A DNA stretch of 64,000 nt from assembly GCF_010726085.1 (NCBI RefSeq), contig NZ_AP022560.1:1116001-1180000 (forward strand), in the 5' to 3' direction. A program made the position numbers and the translations under genes. Below are positions 11,074 through 19,277 of this stretch, piece by piece; positions within the stretch are counted from its first letter, which is position 1; the number at the start of each line of letters is the position of its first letter. The DNA comes from Mycolicibacterium moriokaense (GTDB lineage: Bacteria > Actinomycetota > Actinomycetes > Mycobacteriales > Mycobacteriaceae). Under the pieces are notes generated by a model. The model did not search any database. It had not been told where the DNA came from and saw only the letters and a program-made list of their open reading frames with translations.

Positions 11074-12315
11074 CCCATCTGAAGCGTTGGCCAGCGCGGC
11101 GAGGTGCACCGCGATCCCCACCAGCGGTCCGCACGTCAGTGCGACCACGGTGCGCGTCTCGAGGCTCACCGGCAGGAGCAGCAGCGCCGCTGCGGCGACG
11201 GTCGCCGACACCCAGCCCAGCGAGTACGCCCGGTGCAGTGCCGCTGCCACCGCCGCGGCACCCGTCAGGGTCAGCAGTGCGATGACGATCGCTGCCGCGG
11301 TCAACCACGCCAACAACGACCCGGTGGCGGCGTAGCCGGCGCCGAATGCGCTGCGCAGCAACCACGGTCCGAAGATCCCGGCGGCCAGCACACCGAGCAG
11401 GCCGACCGCAAGCACCAGGGCGGTGGGTGCGACGAGCGCCCGCAGCCGGTGCGTGCGCTGATCTACGAAGTAGGCGATCAGGTTGCCCTGCATCGCGGTG
11501 AGCGGGACCAGCAGCGGGGCGCGGGTCAGTGTCACCGCCAGGATCACGACGCCACCCGTCGCACCCAGATCCCCGGATGTCGCCTTGAGCAGCACCGGAA
11601 AGCCCATCACCAGGACAGCACTCGCGCCGGCTGCGGCGATCGAGTGCGCGGTCCCGCGCAGGAACGCGGCGGTGCCGCCGGGCGTCAGCAGGTCGGCCGC
11701 CGCGCGGGTGGCCGGGGAGACGATCAACAGGATCAGCCAGGCGATCGCGCCCGCCACCGTCGCCCACAGGTAGCCGATCAACCCCCCGCCCACCAAAAAC
11801 GTTGCCGTGGCGACGATCACGCGCAGCAGGGCATCGGTCACCATCAGCGATCCGTATGCCGTCCACCGGTCCAGACCCGCCAGCACGCCCAGCAGCGTGG
11901 TGTGTAGGCAGAAGCAGGCGAGGCCGACTGCCAGCAACGCAACCGAGGGCCACCGCTGGTCGGCGAACACATGGCCCGACCACAGCGGGGAGCTCACCGC
12001 GATCACACCGGCGGCGGCCACCCCGACGAGCGCCGCCACCCGCATGGGGTGAGCCCGCGGGCCGGTGACGACCTCTGCGTACTTGGCCGATCGCACCTCT
12101 CTCGTCGTCTCCTGCAACAGCCCGAACGCGGCACCGGTGACGAGACCGAACGCCCCCCAGAACACGCCGAACGCCGCGAACCCCGCCGGCTCGAGGTCGC
12201 GCGCGGCGAGGTAGAGCACGGTATAGCCGCACAGCGCGGCGATTGCGGTGGCCGTGCCCACCCGGGCGACGCTCGCTCGTGCGGCGGGACCGGCGGGCGT
12301 GCCTGCGTCCGTCAC
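11053..12315 (-). CDS. Polytopic membrane protein, MOP/flippase-like (Rv3630-like), in Pls operon
   Basis: A 420-residue protein that is hydrophobic almost throughout, with about twelve predicted membrane segments and few charged loops. The architecture resembles polysaccharide flippases and the MOP superfamily (LQETTREVRSAKYAEV after helix two; repeated Gly/Ala-rich helices). Translation starts at GTG 12315, overlapping the M1 peptidase stop by 4 bases, so it is the third gene of the operon led by the NRPS. From context it may move the NRPS product or a lipid-linked intermediate across the membrane. An Rv3630-type membrane protein exists in M. tuberculosis near galE1, but I cannot confirm orthology. 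Confidence 0.6.
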   Translation of the reverse strand: MTDAGTPAGPAARASVARVGTATAIAALCGYTVLYLAARDLEPAGFAAFGVFWGAFGLVTGAAFGLLQETTREVRSAKYAEVVTGPRAHPMRVAALVGVAAAGVIAVSSPLWSGHVFADQRWPSVALLAVGLACFCLHTTLLGVLAGLDRWTAYGSLMVTDALLRVIVATATFLVGGGLIGYLWATVAGAIAWLILLIVSPATRAAADLLTPGGTAAFLRGTAHSIAAAGASAVLVMGFPVLLKATSGDLGATGGVVILAVTLTRAPLLVPLTAMQGNLIAYFVDQRTHRLRALVAPTALVLAVGLLGVLAAGIFGPWLLRSAFGAGYAATGSLLAWLTAAAIVIALLTLTGAAAVAAALHRAYSLGWVSATVAAAALLLLPVSLETRTVVALTCGPLVGIAVHLAALANASDGSGLQRR

Positions 12316-13649
12316 GACGGGAGATCCAGGGCGGGAAGCTCGGGGGAGTAGAGCCACGACGCCCACAACGGCGTCAGGGACTCGTTCGTGTAGTTCGACG
12401 CCAGCCCGGTGAAGTCGTCGGTGACCACGGTGCTGTGCCGGTATCTCGCTGTCCAATCACGCAGCAGCGCAAAGAAGTTGTCGTCGCCGATGCGCCGCCG
12501 CAGCATGTGCAGGGTGAGCGCACCCCTCTTGTAGACGCGATCGTCGAACATGTCGCGCGCGCCGGGGTCCGCCAGGATCAGGTCCTGCGGCGAATCCGCC
12601 AGTCGCTGGTAGTAGTGTCGCGCCCAGTCGTCGGCGCTTCGGCCACCCGAGTGTTCCGACCACAACCACTCGGCATAGCAGGCGAAGCCCTCGTGCAGCC
12701 AGATGTGGCGCCAGCGTTGAGCCGTCACCGAATTGCCGAACCACTGGTGGGCCAACTCGTGTGCGATCAGTCGTTCGGCGCTGCCGTTGCCATCGCAGTG
12801 ATTCGCCCCGAAGATCGAGATACCTTGCGCCTCAAGCGGTATCTCCAGATCGTCATCGGTGACCACGACGGTGTAGCCGGTGGCAAGGGGATACGGCCCG
12901 AACAACTTGACGAACAGCTTCATCATCTGCGGCTGATCGGCGAAGTCGCGGTCGAAGTTGCGCCGCAACCGATCCGGCAGGATCGCGTGCATCGGAACAC
13001 CGTTCTTCGCCATGCGGTGCCGGTTGTACGTACCGATCTGCAGCGTCACCAGATACGTCGACGTGGGCTCGGCCTGCTCGTAGGTCCACGTCGTCATGCC
13101 CGCCCGTGCGCGCCGCGACACCAGCTCACCGTTGGCCAGTGCGTAGTAGGGACTTTCGGTGCTGATGCGGATGGCGAAGCTCGCCTTCGCGCTCGGGTGG
13201 TCGTCGCAGGGGAACCACGATGCCGCTCCGTTGGGCTGTCCGGCCACGAGGACGCCTTCGGTCAGCTCTTCGAAACCGACCTCGCCCCAATGGGAGTGGA
13301 TCGGCTTGGGAGTGCCGCCGTACCGCACGACGATCGACATCGCCGCGCCGGCGGGTAGGGCCTCCGCGAGGCCGATGTGCAGCTTGTTGTGCGACGACCT
13401 GAACCGCTCGGGCCGACGGTCGTTGACGGTCACCTTGGTGACCGTGAGCGCGTGCGACAGGTCGAGGGTGAAGGTGCGCAGCGCGGCCAGCGTCACTGCG
13501 GTGATGGTGGCCGTCCCGGTCAGCCGATTGATCGCCACCTTGTATTCCAGATCGAGTTCATACCGCGACACCCGATAGCCGAAGTTGCCGTTGGCCGGGA
13601 TGTAGGGGTCGATGACGGGTGGGGTCCCCTTCTTCTTGCTTCGCGTCAC
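12312..13649 (-). CDS. Short M1 family zinc metallopeptidase
   Basis: A zinc aminopeptidase-like enzyme of 445 residues, half the length of PepN, lacking the large C-terminal helical domain. The catalytic site is HELAHQWFGN (residues 297-306) with the third ligand Glu320 in WLHEGFACYAEW. The region where PepN has the exopeptidase motif GAMEN reads PLEAQGISIFG instead, so substrate recognition may differ. No signal peptide is seen, which implies a cytosolic enzyme. The start GTG 13649 overlaps the NRPS stop by 4 bases and the stop overlaps the flippase-like gene by 4 bases. In Streptomyces epsilon-poly-lysine producers a zinc peptidase that degrades the polymer is, as I recall, linked to pls; this gene could play that role. 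Confidence 0.85.
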   Translation of the reverse strand: MTRSKKKGTPPVIDPYIPANGNFGYRVSRYELDLEYKVAINRLTGTATITAVTLAALRTFTLDLSHALTVTKVTVNDRRPERFRSSHNKLHIGLAEALPAGAAMSIVVRYGGTPKPIHSHWGEVGFEELTEGVLVAGQPNGAASWFPCDDHPSAKASFAIRISTESPYYALANGELVSRRARAGMTTWTYEQAEPTSTYLVTLQIGTYNRHRMAKNGVPMHAILPDRLRRNFDRDFADQPQMMKLFVKLFGPYPLATGYTVVVTDDDLEIPLEAQGISIFGANHCDGNGSAERLIAHELAHQWFGNSVTAQRWRHIWLHEGFACYAEWLWSEHSGGRSADDWARHYYQRLADSPQDLILADPGARDMFDDRVYKRGALTLHMLRRRIGDDNFFALLRDWTARYRHSTVVTDDFTGLASNYTNESLTPLWASWLYSPELPALDLPS

Positions 13650-16600
13650 GCGGCGGCGTCTTCTGGCTGCTTGGGCGCCGGGGTGTCGCCGCCGTCCTTC
13701 TTGCGGAACAGATCCCACGGCGCGATCGGATTACCCTGCCAGCGTGTCGAGGGCGGCACCTCGTCGCCGCGCATCACAAGCGACGCGGGGCCGACGGTGG
13801 CTCCCGCGCCGATCCGGGCCGCAGGTAACGCGACACAGTGCGGACCCAGCGTCGACCCCTCCTCGAGCACAACGGTGTCCATACGCATGATGCGGTCGTG
13901 GAACAGGTGCGTCTGGACCACACAGCCGCGGTTGACGGTCGCGCCGTCGCCGAGGGTGACCAGGTCGGCCTCGGGCAGCCAGTACGTCTCACACCACACG
14001 CCGCGTCCGATCGACGCGCCGAGCGCCCGCAGCCAGAGGTTCATCACCGGCGTGCCGGATGCGGCACGGGCGAACCACGGCGCTGCGACCGTCTCGACGA
14101 AGGTGTCGGATACCTCGTTGCGCCACACGAACGGCGACCACAGCGGGTGTTCGACGGCGCGGATGCGCCCCACCACAAGCCATTTCGCAATCACCGAGAC
14201 AATGCCGGCGATCGCCCCCGCCGCCAACAGGACGACGCCGCCCAACAACGCCGACCACAGCCAGCCTAACGTCACCGCCAACCATTGCAGCGTCAGCGCC
14301 ACGGCAACACCGATCGCGAAGGTGACGATCAACGGAATGAGCCGGCAGGTCTCCACCAATCCGCGCAGGATCTTCAGCCGCGCCGAGGGATGGAACGTAC
14401 GCAGCGTGTCGGCCGCTGTTGGCTTGCGCCGCAACCGAACCGGCGGGCTGCCGAGCCACGACGACCCCGCCTTCGCCTTGTGCGGTGCGGCCGACAGCAC
14501 GGCGACCAGCCCGTCGTCGGGCACTTTGCGGCCCGGTTGGGTGATGCCGGAGTTGCCAAGGAACGCGCGCTTGCCGATGGTCGCCTGCGCGACGTGAATC
14601 CAGCCGCCCCCCAGCTCGTAGGACGCCACCATGGTGTCGTCGGCCAGGAACGCGCTGTCCTCGATGACGGTGAACTTCGGCGTCAGCAGTGCCGTCGAAA
14701 TCTCGGTACCTCGACCCACTTTCGCGCCGAGCGCACGCAACCAGCACGGGGTGAACAAGCTGGCGTAAAGCGGGAAAAGATAGTTCCGCGCGGCATCCAT
14801 CAGCCGCTCGGTCGCCCAGATCTGCCAGCCGACGCGACTGCGTACCGGGTGATAGCCCTCGCTGAGCCACAGTGACAGCACCCGCACACCGAGCACGGTC
14901 AGCAGTGCATACGTCAGCACCGCGGCCACCGTCGCCACCGGGGTCCACATCGCGGCGGGGGCGACGGCCGCCGACACCGTTTCCGCGTCGTGCACACCCC
15001 ATCCGATGACGGCGAGGCCGACGCCCAGTGCCAGCACCGGCAGGGCGCCGAGTAGCACCGACGTCAGACCGTAGACGGCCACCCACAGCGGTGCCCGAGG
15101 CGGGCGGTGATCCGGCCACGGGTGGCGGGCCTTACCCGACTTCACGGCGGGCGAGCCCTTCCAGTACTGGCCGTTCTTGACCTTGCCGACCACGCCGGAG
15201 CCTGGGGCGACGTCGGCGTTCTTACCGATGACCGCACCGGGCAGCAGGGTGGTGCGGGCACCGATGGTTGCGTCGTTGCCGATGGTGATCGTGCCGACGT
15301 GGAAGTGGTCTCCGTCGATCCAGTGTCCCGACAGGTCGACCTCGGGCTCCACGGAACTGCGGTGGCCGAGCTTGAGCATGCCGGTGACCGGCGGAGTCGA
15401 ATGCAGGTCGACGCCTTTGCCCACCTTGTTGCCCAGCGCGCGGGCGTAGTAGACCAGCCACGGCGCCCCCGCCAGGTTCTCCGCGCCACTGGCTTCGGCG
15501 AGACGTTCGGCGAACCACACCCGCAGGTGCACCGCTCCGCCACGGGGGTAGGTGCCGGGTTCCAGCCCGGACAGCAGCATCCGCGCGAAGAGCACCGCGA
15601 TGCCCATCCGGCCCAACGGTGTGACGAACAGCAGGAAGCCCGCGGCGATCCACCACCAGCCAAGCGGCCTCGCCCACGGCAGGAGGTCCAGTTCGGCGGC
15701 GACGTTGTTGGCAAGGGCGAGCCAGACGACCCACTGCAGCGCGGTCAGCGTGGCCAGCGGCAGCGACAGGGCCAGCTGGACGGCCTGGGTGAGCCGCGGC
15801 GTCGGTTTGACCACACGGGTCTGTACCCGCGGCGGCGGTTTCAACTCGTCGAGATAGGTGGCCAGCGATCCGAGCCGGGGATGGTCGTAGAGGTCGGCGA
15901 CCGTCACCTGGGGATATCGCTGGCGCAGCGCGGCGACCAGTTGGGCGGCGGACAGCGACCCGCCGCCCAGTGCGAAGAAGTCGGCTTCGGGACCCTCGAT
16001 GGGCGCCGCGAGGACGTCACGCCACAGGCCGGCCACCCAGCCCATCGTCCCGGCCAGGTCGGAGGCGTCCTCGACCTGGGGTTCGCCGGGAGGCGGCCAC
16101 GGCAGCGCATCGCGGTCGACCTTCCCCGACGTCCGAGTGGGCAGTTCGGTCACGAGCACCAGGCGCGGCACGAGGGCGGCGGGCAGTGCTTCGGCCAGCG
16201 ACGCGCGGGCGGCGGCGAGGTCGAACGACGGGTCGGTGCTGGCGATATAGCCCACCAGCAGCGGGGTGCCGCTGGCCGTGCGCCGCACCGCGCCCGCGCC
16301 GCCGCTGACGCCCGGCAGGTTCACCAATGCCGAATCGACTTCACCGAGCTCGATCCGTCGGCCGCCGACCTTGACCTGGTCGTCGGCGCGGCCCTGAAAG
16401 TAGAGGCCGTCGCTTTCGAAGCGGACCAGGTCACCGCTGCGGTAGCAGCGATCCCAGCCCAACGTCGGCATCGGGGCGTACTTCTCGGCGTCCTTTTCCG
16501 GATCCAGATAGCGGGCCAGCCCGACGCCGCCGATGACGAGCTCACCGACCTCGCCATAGGACACCGGAATGCCGTCGCGATCCACCACCGCCAGATCCCA

Positions 16601-17569
16601 GCCGGGTAGCGGCAACCCGATGCTCACCGGACCCCAGGCGCGCAGCCGCGCCGCGCACGCCACGACGGTCGCCTCGGTGGGGCCGTAGGTGTTCCACACC
16701 TCGCGGCCCTCGACCGCGAGACGCTCGGCCAGCTCGAGGGGACAGGCCTCACCGCCGAAGATCAGCAGTCGCACCGACTCCAGCGCCTCGGCGGGCCACA
16801 ATGCCGCGAGCGTCGGCACCGTCGAGACCACCGTGATGTCCCGCGCCACCAGCCACGGACCCAGATCCATCCCGCTGCGCACCAGCGATCGTGGTGCAGG
16901 GACCAGGCACGCTCCGTTCCGCCACGCCAGCCACATCTCCTCGCACGACGCGTCGAACGCAACGGAGAGGCCGGCCAGCACCCGGTCGCCCGGCCCGATC
17001 GGGTTGTCCTGCAGGAACATTCGCGCTTCCGCGTCGACGAATGCCGCCGCGCTGCGGTGGGTGACCGCGACGCCCTTGGGGGTGCCGGTGGATCCGGACG
17101 TGAAGATGATCCAGGCGTCGTCGCGTCCGAGCGGAGCCGCCGCGCGCCACCCGCGCGAGGAGCCCTGCGCGCGGATCAGTCCCGCCTCGGTGATGATGGC
17201 GACCACCCCGGCCTCGGCGAACACCAGGTCGGCCCGTTCGTCGGGGTCGTCGGCGTCGACGGGCACGTAGGCGGCGCCGGTGGCCAGTGTCGCGAGGATC
17301 GCCACGTACAGCGCGTAGCTGCCCGACGGCATCCGGATCCCGATGCGGTCGCCGCGGCCGATGCCCCTTGCGGCCAGCCAGTCGACGCTGTCCTCGATGT
17401 CGGCGATCATCTCGGCGTAGGTCAGCTGGACCTCGCCGTCATCGATGGCCGGGGCATCGGGGTAACGGGCCGCCGTGTCGTAGAGGATGTCGATCAGCGT
17501 GCGGGGCTCCGGCGCGTGCCGGGACCGCAGATACTGCGCAGGTATCTCATACGAGAAGGCCCCAGTCAC
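13646..17569 (-). CDS. Pls/PosA-type membrane non-ribosomal peptide synthetase (poly-amino-acid synthetase)
   Basis: A 1307-residue single-module NRPS. Order: adenylation domain (about 20-490; IIFTSGSTGTPKG at 156-168, GGEACPLE, NTYGPTEATVV, GKVDRDALPW), a carrier domain with LGGGSLSAAQL (phosphopantetheine Ser538), then six or more membrane helices interleaved with three left-handed beta-helix (hexapeptide) domains such as IGNDATIGARTTLLPGAVIG. There is no condensation or thioesterase domain. This is the architecture of Streptomyces epsilon-poly-L-lysine synthetase Pls, where the membrane domains polymerise the activated amino acid. I use GTG 17569; a TTG at 17647 is possible but overlaps a TTGACC hexamer. 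It is the first gene of a three-gene operon with the peptidase and flippase-like protein. Confidence 0.88.
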   Translation of the reverse strand: MTGAFSYEIPAQYLRSRHAPEPRTLIDILYDTAARYPDAPAIDDGEVQLTYAEMIADIEDSVDWLAARGIGRGDRIGIRMPSGSYALYVAILATLATGAAYVPVDADDPDERADLVFAEAGVVAIITEAGLIRAQGSSRGWRAAAPLGRDDAWIIFTSGSTGTPKGVAVTHRSAAAFVDAEARMFLQDNPIGPGDRVLAGLSVAFDASCEEMWLAWRNGACLVPAPRSLVRSGMDLGPWLVARDITVVSTVPTLAALWPAEALESVRLLIFGGEACPLELAERLAVEGREVWNTYGPTEATVVACAARLRAWGPVSIGLPLPGWDLAVVDRDGIPVSYGEVGELVIGGVGLARYLDPEKDAEKYAPMPTLGWDRCYRSGDLVRFESDGLYFQGRADDQVKVGGRRIELGEVDSALVNLPGVSGGAGAVRRTASGTPLLVGYIASTDPSFDLAAARASLAEALPAALVPRLVLVTELPTRTSGKVDRDALPWPPPGEPQVEDASDLAGTMGWVAGLWRDVLAAPIEGPEADFFALGGGSLSAAQLVAALRQRYPQVTVADLYDHPRLGSLATYLDELKPPPRVQTRVVKPTPRLTQAVQLALSLPLATLTALQWVVWLALANNVAAELDLLPWARPLGWWWIAAGFLLFVTPLGRMGIAVLFARMLLSGLEPGTYPRGGAVHLRVWFAERLAEASGAENLAGAPWLVYYARALGNKVGKGVDLHSTPPVTGMLKLGHRSSVEPEVDLSGHWIDGDHFHVGTITIGNDATIGARTTLLPGAVIGKNADVAPGSGVVGKVKNGQYWKGSPAVKSGKARHPWPDHRPPRAPLWVAVYGLTSVLLGALPVLALGVGLAVIGWGVHDAETVSAAVAPAAMWTPVATVAAVLTYALLTVLGVRVLSLWLSEGYHPVRSRVGWQIWATERLMDAARNYLFPLYASLFTPCWLRALGAKVGRGTEISTALLTPKFTVIEDSAFLADDTMVASYELGGGWIHVAQATIGKRAFLGNSGITQPGRKVPDDGLVAVLSAAPHKAKAGSSWLGSPPVRLRRKPTAADTLRTFHPSARLKILRGLVETCRLIPLIVTFAIGVAVALTLQWLAVTLGWLWSALLGGVVLLAAGAIAGIVSVIAKWLVVGRIRAVEHPLWSPFVWRNEVSDTFVETVAAPWFARAASGTPVMNLWLRALGASIGRGVWCETYWLPEADLVTLGDGATVNRGCVVQTHLFHDRIMRMDTVVLEEGSTLGPHCVALPAARIGAGATVGPASLVMRGDEVPPSTRWQGNPIAPWDLFRKKDGGDTPAPKQPEDAAA

Positions 17570-17672
17570 GGCTACAAAACTACTAAGCGGTGCCGGTCGC
17601 GCATACGCTCCGCACGCGCCGTGTTTCGTTTCCGGGATTTCGGTCAATCGCGGTTACCTGGCAGAATCAGAC

Positions 17673-17798
17673 GAGGAGGGGAGTATTCCTTCGCCGTAGC
17701 GTCGTCATCACGTCGACCTCCATCGGACGACCGGTGCTGCGGACCGCGCGGTCGTCGCGGTGGAAGAGACCTCCGGCGTTTTGACGACCGGAGGCTCT
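17673..17798 (+). promoter_or_regulatory. Candidate yybP-ykoY (Mn2+) riboswitch with RBS-sequestering hairpin
   Basis: The terC leader holds GGGGAGTA (17678-17685) just after GAGG (17673-17676), a central GTCGTCATCACG segment, and AGACCTC near 17767-17773, an arrangement typical of yybP-ykoY aptamers. GAGG can pair with CCTC (17770-17773) as the closing P1 helix. The same CCTCCGG (17770-17776) pairs perfectly with CCGGAGG (17788-17794), which contains the terC ribosome-binding site. The two pairings exclude each other, so ligand binding would expose the RBS and switch translation on. Confidence 0.75.
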
Positions 17799-18836
17799 GT
17801 GAACGTTTCTCAACTCGAGTGGATCATCACGCTGGGCGTGACGATCGCGATCCTGGCGTTCGACGTGATCGTGATCGGGCGTCGCCCGCACGAACCGTCG
17901 AAACGTGAAACCGGGACCTATCTGACGATCTACATCACGCTCGCGGTGGTGTTCGGGCTTTGGGTGTGGTTTTTCCACGGCAGCCAGTTCGGCCTGGAGT
18001 TCTTCACCGGCTGGCTCACCGAATACAGCCTGTCGGTGGACAACCTGTTCATCTTCCTGATCATCATGGCCAGCTTCAACGTGCCGAGGAAGTTCCAGCA
18101 GCAGGCGCTGCTCGTCGGCATCATCCTGGCGTTGATCTTCCGCGGCATCTTCATCGCGCTCGGCGCGGTCGCTATCAACCAGTTCTCCTGGATCTTCTAC
18201 GCGTTCGGCGCGTTCCTCGTCTACACCGCGATCAGTCTGGTGCGCGACACCGACCACGACGACGATGCCGAGAACTTCGTGGTGCGCTTCACGCGCAAGC
18301 ACCTCAGCCTCACCGATGAGTGGCATGGCCTGAAGATGTGGATCAAGGTCAACGGCAAGCGCCTGATGACGCCGATGTTCCTCGTGATCGTCGCGCTCGG
18401 CACCACCGACCTGCTCTTCGCGTTGGACTCGATCCCGGCGATCTACGGCCTGACCCGGGAACCGTACCTGGTGTTCACGGCGAACGTGTTCGCACTGATG
18501 GGTCTGCGCCAGCTGTACTTCCTGCTGGGTGACCTGCTGCGCCGGTTGGTCTACCTGTCCCAGGGACTGGCCATCATCCTCGCGTTCATCGGCGTGAAGC
18601 TGTTCCTGCACGCGTTGCACGAAAACGAGCTGCCGTTCATCAACGGCGGTGAGCATGTGCCGGTGCCGGAGATCCCGACGCTGGCCAGCCTCGGCGTGAT
18701 CGTTGTGACGTTGCTCATAACCACCGCCGCGAGCCTGTACAAGACGCGCGTGCACGACGTGAAAAACGGCAGGCAGACGGCTGAAGAGGGGGCCGAGAAC
18801 CCCGAGGGGTCCGAGGAGCCCTTGGATTCGCACTGA
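17799..18836 (+). CDS. TerC/Alx family integral membrane protein, probable Mn2+ exporter
   Basis: A 345-residue protein with about nine membrane helices. Typical TerC marks are GWLTEYSLSVDNLFIFLIIM and TTDLLFALDSIPAIYGLT, whose membrane Asp residues are thought to bind metal, and LRQLYFLLGDLLRRLVYL. TerC/Alx proteins export manganese and often sit behind Mn2+ riboswitches, consistent with the leader described here. The start is GTG 17799, four bases after GGAGG, reading MNVSQLEWIITLGV; an upstream in-frame GTG at 17760 would fall inside the riboswitch. It is divergent from the NRPS operon. Confidence 0.9.
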   Translation: MNVSQLEWIITLGVTIAILAFDVIVIGRRPHEPSKRETGTYLTIYITLAVVFGLWVWFFHGSQFGLEFFTGWLTEYSLSVDNLFIFLIIMASFNVPRKFQQQALLVGIILALIFRGIFIALGAVAINQFSWIFYAFGAFLVYTAISLVRDTDHDDDAENFVVRFTRKHLSLTDEWHGLKMWIKVNGKRLMTPMFLVIVALGTTDLLFALDSIPAIYGLTREPYLVFTANVFALMGLRQLYFLLGDLLRRLVYLSQGLAIILAFIGVKLFLHALHENELPFINGGEHVPVPEIPTLASLGVIVVTLLITTAASLYKTRVHDVKNGRQTAEEGAENPEGSEEPLDSH

Positions 18837-18872
18837 TCGCAAGGATCGACGCCGGTCCCGGCCGCGCCTAGC

Positions 18873-19277
18873 GTGGCCATCGTGCGGCTATTCGTGGCGG
18901 ACGACGCAGCAGGACACTGGAGTGAACTGACCGACGGTGTCGAGCCCGCGGTGCGCGTCGTCGCCGACGATCTGCTGCAGGCGAAGCGGGCCCGAGCCCG
19001 GATCCGGGCGGATTCCGACGACGTCTCCGTCATCCTCGATCTCACCGTTGCGGTGGCAGCCGACTTCCGTTCGGCGCGAACCGAACTCGGATCGATCGAC
19101 GGCGTGCGCTACGCGGGCACGGTCGATGGTCTTGCGGGGTTGATCGCCGACATCGAAACAGCCGGTGTGGCCGACGGTGTCACGCTGATCGCGGCTTCAC
19201 CGGATCAGGACCTGCACGCCCTGGGTCTGGACGTGCTCGACTGGCTGACCATCCGGGGTCAGGCCAGGGCCTCGTAG
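18873..19277 (+). CDS. Small protein resembling the C-terminal part of luciferase-like monooxygenases
   Basis: I do not recognise this 134-residue protein with certainty. Its C-terminal half (VRYAGTVDGLAGLIADIE, AGVADGVTLIAASPDQDLHA) resembles the end of the TIM barrel of F420- or flavin-dependent luciferase-like oxidoreductases, but the N-terminal cofactor-binding part is absent. It could be a stand-alone relic or a diverged small protein. The start is GTG 18873 or GTG 18882. It follows terC by 36 bases and its 3' end overlaps the convergent serine hydrolase gene by 19 bases. Confidence 0.6.
   Translation: MAIVRLFVADDAAGHWSELTDGVEPAVRVVADDLLQAKRARARIRADSDDVSVILDLTVAVAADFRSARTELGSIDGVRYAGTVDGLAGLIADIETAGVADGVTLIAASPDQDLHALGLDVLDWLTIRGQARAS

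Noticed and set aside
15107..16609. 500-residue plus-strand frame inside the Pls-like gene
   Set aside because: It is antisense to the NRPS carrier and membrane domains and has no recognisable motif.
17569..17647. TTG start at 17647 for the Pls-like NRPS
   Set aside because: The first 26 residues show no family similarity and the TTG is part of a TTGACC hexamer that could be a -35 element; GTG 17569 gives the usual N-terminus. The call remains uncertain.
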